From Streptomyces sp. CNQ-509 (GTDB lineage: Bacteria; Actinomycetota; Actinomycetes; Streptomycetales; Streptomycetaceae), in the NCBI RefSeq assembly GCF_001011035.1, contig NZ_CP011492.1, forward strand, positions 6,565,447-6,629,446: DNA of 64,000 nucleotides, given 5' to 3'. The position numbers were made by a program, and so were the translations under genes. The stretch's first letter is position 1; each line of letters begins with the position of its first letter. The notes under the pieces are model-generated. The model made no database searches. It saw only the letters and a list, made by a program, of their open reading frames with translations, and was not told where the DNA came from. Below, piece after piece: positions 60,198 through 64,000 of the stretch.

Positions 60198-61559
60198 GTG
60201 CCGGACGCCGAACTGGTGCTGCGCTCACGCCGCGTCGTCACCCCCGAGGGCGTGCGGCCCGCCGCCGTCGCGGTCGCCGGCGGCCGGATCGCCGCCGTGC
60301 TGCCGTACGACACCCCCCCGCCGCCCGGCGCCCGCGCCGCGGACTGCGGCGACGACGCGCTGCTCCCCGGCCTCGTCGACACCCACGTGCACGTCAACGA
60401 CCCCGGCCGCACCGAGTGGGAGGGCTTCGCCACCGCCACCCGGGCCGCCGCCGCCGGCGGGATCACCACCCTGATCGACATGCCGCTCAACAGCCTGCCG
60501 CCGACCACCGACACGGAGGCGCTCGCGGTCAAGCAGGCAGTGGCCCGCCCCCGGGCGCACGTCGACGTCGGCTTCTGGGGCGGCGCGATCCCCGGCAACA
60601 CCGCCGACCTCGCGCGGCTGCACGCCGCCGGCGTCTTCGGCTTCAAGTGCTTCCTCTCCCCGTCCGGCGTCGACGAGTTCCCGCGGCTCGCCGGTACGGA
60701 CCTGGAGCGGGCCGCCGCCGAGGCCGCCCGCCTCGGCGCGCTGCTCATCGTCCACGCCGAGGACCCCGACGTGCTCGACGGCGCCCCGCAGGTCCCAGGA
60801 CCCGGCTACGCCGGCTTCCTCGCCTCCCGCCCGCGCGCCGCCGAGAACCGGGCCGTCGCCCGGGTCGTCGCGCTCGCCGAGCGCCACGGCACCCGCGTCC
60901 ACGTCCTGCACCTCTCCTCCGCCGACGCACTGCCCGCCCTGGCCGCCGCCCGCCGCGCCGGGCTGCCCGTCACCGCCGAGACCTGCCCGCACTTCCTCAC
61001 CCTCACCGCGGAGGAGATCCCGGACGGCGCAACCGAGTTCAAGTGCTGCCCGCCGATACGGGAGGCCGCCAACCGGGACCTGCTCTGGGCGGGCCTGGCC
61101 GACGGCACGATCGACTGCGTCGTCTCCGACCACTCACCGGCCACCGCCGAGCTGAAGACCGGCGACTTCGCCACCGCCTGGGGCGGCATCTCCTCCCTCC
61201 AGCTCGGCCTGCCCGCCGTCTGGACCGAGGCGCGCCGCCGCGGCCACGGGCTCGCCGACGTCGCCCGCTGGATGGCCGCGGGCCCCGCCCGGCTCGCCGG
61301 GCTCACCGCCAAGGGCGCCATCGAGCCGGGCCGCGACGCGGACTTCGCGGTCCTCGACCCCGACGCCGCCTTCACCGTCGATCCCGCGGGCCTGGAGCAC
61401 AGGAACCGCCTCACTGCGTACGCGGGCCGCAGGCTCCACGGCGTCGTACGTGCCACCTGGCTCCGCGGCCGCCGCATCCACCACGGCGGCGTGCACACCG
61501 AACCCCGCGGCCTCCTCCTCGGCCGTACCGACCGGGACGAAAGGCAGCAGCAGGCATGA
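60198..61559 (+). CDS. allB: Allantoinase
   Basis: A 453-residue cyclic amidohydrolase (HydA/AllB group) opening allantoin to allantoate. The metal site has H63 and H65 (GLVDTHVHVNDPGRTEWEG), the carboxylated-lysine position K150 (GFKCFLSPSG), RVHVLHLSSADALPAL, AETCPHFLTLT and CVVSDHSPATAELK. GTG 60198 has a GAGAGGAG site. It overlaps the allantoicase gene by 4 bp (ATGA). Confidence 0.95.
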   Translation: MPDAELVLRSRRVVTPEGVRPAAVAVAGGRIAAVLPYDTPPPPGARAADCGDDALLPGLVDTHVHVNDPGRTEWEGFATATRAAAAGGITTLIDMPLNSLPPTTDTEALAVKQAVARPRAHVDVGFWGGAIPGNTADLARLHAAGVFGFKCFLSPSGVDEFPRLAGTDLERAAAEAARLGALLIVHAEDPDVLDGAPQVPGPGYAGFLASRPRAAENRAVARVVALAERHGTRVHVLHLSSADALPALAAARRAGLPVTAETCPHFLTLTAEEIPDGATEFKCCPPIREAANRDLLWAGLADGTIDCVVSDHSPATAELKTGDFATAWGGISSLQLGLPAVWTEARRRGHGLADVARWMAAGPARLAGLTAKGAIEPGRDADFAVLDPDAAFTVDPAGLEHRNRLTAYAGRRLHGVVRATWLRGRRIHHGGVHTEPRGLLLGRTDRDERQQQA

Positions 61560-62656
61560 CCGCCCAGATGACCCGCTTCACCGGCGCCGCCGCCCCGTAC
61601 GGCGGCGGCGACCCCTACGCCGACTACCGCACCGCCGACTTCGCCTTCGCCGCGCTGCCGGACCTCGCCGACCGGCGCCTCGGCGGCGCGGTGATCGCCG
61701 CGAACGACGAGTTCTTCGCCCCGCGCGAGAACCTGCTGCGGCCGGAGCGGGCGGAGTTCGACCCGGCGGCGTTCGGGCACAAGGGCAAGGTCATGGACGG
61801 CTGGGAGACCAGGCGCCGCCGCGGCGCCTCCGCCGGGGCCCCGCACCCGGCCGCGGGCGACCACGACTGGGCGCTGGTACGCCTCGGCGCCCCCGGCGTC
61901 GTACACGGCATCGTCGTCGACACCGCCCACTTCCGCGGCAACCACCCCCACTCCGTGAGCGTCGAGGGCGCGGAGGTCCCCGGCGCGCCGTCGCCCGAGG
62001 CGCTGCTCGCGGACGGTGTGCGGTGGACGGAACTGGTGCCCCGCACGGAGGTCGGCGGCCACGCCGCGAACGGCTTCGCGGTCGCCGGGGGGCGGCGGTT
62101 CACGCATCTGCGGCTGCGCCAGCACCCCGACGGGGGCATCGCGCGCCTGCGCGTCCACGGCGAGGTCGTCCCGGACCCGGCGTGGCTGGCGGCGCTCGGC
62201 ACCTTCGACCTCGTCGCGCTGGAGCACGGCGGCCGCGTCGAGGACGCCTCCGACCGCTTCTACTCCCCGCCCGTCAACACCATCAGGCCGGGCCGCTCGC
62301 GGCAGATGGACGACGGCTGGGAGACGCGGCGCCGCCGTGACACCGGCCACGACTGGATCCGCTACGCGCTCGCGGGCCGCGGGGAGATCCGGGCGGTGGA
62401 GATAGACACGGCGTATCTGAAGGGCAACGCGGCGGGCTGGGCGGCGGTGTCGGTACGGGACGGGTCCGCGGGCGGGTGGACCGAGATCCTGCCCCGCACC
62501 CGCCTCCAGCCGGACACCAACCACCGCTTCGTGCTGCCCGCGGCGGCGGTCGCCACCCACGCGCGCATCGACATCCATCCGGACGGGGGAATTTCGCGGC
62601 TGCGGCTGCACGGGAGCCTGGCGCCGGAGGGCGGGGCCGGTGCGGGGGACGGGTGA
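61556..62656 (+). CDS. alc: Allantoicase
   Basis: A 366-residue enzyme splitting allantoate into ureidoglycolate and urea. It has two homologous jelly-roll repeats, marked by KGKVMDGWETRRRR with HDWALVRLGAPG and again by RSRQMDDGWETRRRRDTGHD. VDTAHFRGNHPHSVSVEGAE and VEIDTAYLKGNAAGWAAVSV also correspond. ATG 61556 overlaps the allantoinase stop. No ureidoglycolate lyase gene follows. Confidence 0.95.
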   Translation: MTAQMTRFTGAAAPYGGGDPYADYRTADFAFAALPDLADRRLGGAVIAANDEFFAPRENLLRPERAEFDPAAFGHKGKVMDGWETRRRRGASAGAPHPAAGDHDWALVRLGAPGVVHGIVVDTAHFRGNHPHSVSVEGAEVPGAPSPEALLADGVRWTELVPRTEVGGHAANGFAVAGGRRFTHLRLRQHPDGGIARLRVHGEVVPDPAWLAALGTFDLVALEHGGRVEDASDRFYSPPVNTIRPGRSRQMDDGWETRRRRDTGHDWIRYALAGRGEIRAVEIDTAYLKGNAAGWAAVSVRDGSAGGWTEILPRTRLQPDTNHRFVLPAAAVATHARIDIHPDGGISRLRLHGSLAPEGGAGAGDG

Positions 62657-62680
62657 GGGGGCGGACAGTCCCGTGACCGG

Positions 62681-62721
62681 CGGTGGCCCGGCGGCCGCGT
62701 CAGGTCGCCGCCGGGCCACCG
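62681..62721. terminator. Terminator hairpin after the allB-alc operon
   Basis: A 14-bp perfect stem (CGGTGGCCCGGCGG, 62681-62694, with 62708-62721) and a 13-nt loop, between the allantoicase stop (62656) and the convergent stop of the last gene (62726). Confidence 0.75.
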
Positions 62722-62725
62722 CGCT

Positions 62726-64000
62726 TCAGCTTCCGGCCACCCCCACGTCCGTGATCTGCGGCACGGCCCCGCCGCCCGACCAGCGCAGCCTCACCTCCGC
62801 CACCGCCCCGCCCGGTACGCGGAGTTCGGTGTACGCGCCGGCCAGCGTGCCCGCCGTACGCCACGGGCCGTCCGGCTCGTTGCGTATCTGCACCGTCGCG
62901 CCCGCGTTCGGCGCGTCCTGCGGGCGGAGCACGATCAGGGACTTCGCCGCGCGCGGCTCCGCGAAGCGGATGTCCAGCGACTCGCCCGCCTGCGGCGCCC
63001 GCGCGGCGCGGTAGACGGAGGCGGTGTCGCCGTCCGCCGCGGCGGCCAGGGAGCTGCCCTCGGCCGCCGGCGGACCGCCGGCCGTCGTGGCCGGGCCGCC
63101 GCCGGCGACGGTGAACTCCCGTACCACCAGCCAGTTGCCCTGCGCCGCCGTCGACCTGGCGCGCACGTACCGCGCCTTCGTGCCCTCGGGCGCCGTCGCC
63201 TCGACGTCCGGCGTACCGGAGAACGTAGCCAGCTCCTGCCAGGTCTCGCCGTCCGCCGAGTACTCCAGCACGCCCTGCTGGAGATAGTCGTTCGGGCTGC
63301 CGGACTTCGCCATCGCCAGCCCGACCTCGCCGATCTCCCGCTCGCCGTGCAGGTCCACGCTCACCCACGAGCCGGCGCGCGGCGCCCCGTCGCTCCAGAA
63401 GAACGTCGAGTCGTCGCCGTCCGTCATCCGGTCCACGGTGTTGCCCTGGTACGTACCGAGGTTCGTCGCGCCCTTCGGCCGCGGGGGCAGCCCCAGCGAG
63501 CGGTCGTGCGCCGCCGCGGCGTCCGCGACGAAGGCGTCCAGCACGCCCTCGCCGACGACGACCTTCACCTCGCGCCCGCCGAGCCCCGTGTAGATGTGCG
63601 ACGTGGCCTGGTCCACCAGCTCCGGCAGCCGCTGCCGCAGCCGCCAGGCGCGGTCGCCGTCGCCGTCGCGGGCGGCCTCGACCATCCGCAGCGCGGTGCG
63701 GGTCGCGGTGCCCCAGTCGCGGGTCGCGTCCAGCCAGGGACCCGACTCCTCGACGAACGCCCGGTCGGGCAGCCGGTCGCGGAGCACGCCCGGCGCGGCC
63801 TCCAGGGCGGCCAGGGCGTCGTCCAGGGCGTCTTCTCCGCCGCGGTCCCAGTACGCGGCGATGGCCGCCGACAGCTCCGGCGCCTGCCCGGGGTTGAGCG
63901 CCGAGCCGTACGAGGCGTCGGCGAAGGCCCGGAGCGCGGCGGTCGTGTGCCGGTCTCCCCCCGCCAGTTCGGCGAGCGCCCCGGCCCAGGACTCCCGCGC
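62726..64000 (-). CDS. GH84-type beta-N-acetylglucosaminidase (hyaluronidase-like), C-terminal part
   Basis: The frame is open from the right window edge to a TGA at 62726; ~424 C-terminal residues are visible. The upper part is helical (LRAFADASYGSALNPGQAPE; RLPELVDQATSHIYTGLGGR), as after the catalytic domain of GH84 O-GlcNAcase/hyaluronidase-type proteins. Next comes an F5/8-type-C discoidin-like domain (DGDDSTFFWSDGAPRAGSWV; GVLEYSADGETWQEL; ARYVRARSTAAQGNWLVVRE) and another beta-sandwich. The catalytic domain and any signal peptide lie outside the window, so the family call is an inference. Confidence 0.7.
   Translation of the reverse strand, partial: ARESWAGALAELAGGDRHTTAALRAFADASYGSALNPGQAPELSAAIAAYWDRGGEDALDDALAALEAAPGVLRDRLPDRAFVEESGPWLDATRDWGTATRTALRMVEAARDGDGDRAWRLRQRLPELVDQATSHIYTGLGGREVKVVVGEGVLDAFVADAAAAHDRSLGLPPRPKGATNLGTYQGNTVDRMTDGDDSTFFWSDGAPRAGSWVSVDLHGEREIGEVGLAMAKSGSPNDYLQQGVLEYSADGETWQELATFSGTPDVEATAPEGTKARYVRARSTAAQGNWLVVREFTVAGGGPATTAGGPPAAEGSSLAAAADGDTASVYRAARAPQAGESLDIRFAEPRAAKSLIVLRPQDAPNAGATVQIRNEPDGPWRTAGTLAGAYTELRVPGGAVAEVRLRWSGGGAVPQITDVGVAGS

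Overview
The window is very GC-rich, with GTG starts, many 1 to 8 bp stop/start overlaps and gene families typical of Streptomyces (SAV_915 family, DUF2637, PP2C-like proteins, many one-component regulators). It is a chromosomal segment of a streptomycete or close relative. No rRNA, tRNA, CRISPR array, prophage or biosynthetic cluster is visible. About 50 genes run off both edges.

Left part (1-17 kb): a cut-off TrmB/LuxR-type regulator, a proline-rich PP2C-like protein, a GH38 alpha-mannosidase, a DUF2637 membrane protein, an FhuF-like iron reductase behind an iron box, a GntR regulator, and a carbohydrate unit (CE7 esterase, LacI regulator, divergent sugar isomerase and Gfo/Idh dehydrogenase). 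A decayed FAD-oxidoreductase gene follows, carrying what looks like the solo right end of an IS200/IS605 element. Then come LysR, AsnC/Lrp, EamA and TPR-like genes.

Purine catabolism is split over two blocks. Block 1 (17.2-25.8 kb) has a PucR regulator, three xanthine dehydrogenase subunits, a purine permease and XdhC. Block 2 (40-43.7 and 51.4-62.7 kb) has glyoxylate carboligase, tartronate semialdehyde reductase, hydroxypyruvate isomerase, OHCU decarboxylase, HIU hydrolase, uricase, a guanine/8-oxoguanine-type deaminase, malate synthase, a MocA-like nucleotidyltransferase, an IclR/AllR regulator, allantoinase and allantoicase. Together they take xanthine to urate, allantoin and glyoxylate, then to glycerate (Gcl branch) or malate (AceB branch). 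No ureidoglycolate lyase is visible. Two operator-like palindromes recur upstream of these genes.

Between the blocks (25.8-39.8 kb) lie methyltransferases, a VanJ/StaP-like membrane EEP phosphatase, a VOC protein, a 247-bp MITE-like element, a LuxR/GAF regulator divergent from two acyl-CoA synthetases, an MBL hydrolase, a luciferase-like oxidoreductase, a two-component system and a zinc-ribbon protein.

The most striking part is a glycopeptide-resistance island (43.8-50.6 kb) inside purine block 2: vanX-vanA-vanH on the minus strand, a divergent murF-like gene, a femX/vanK-like gene and a VanS kinase. It has no vanR, yet its promoters carry four near-identical operator-like modules. Its right border abuts a truncated, frameshifted FAD-monooxygenase pseudogene.
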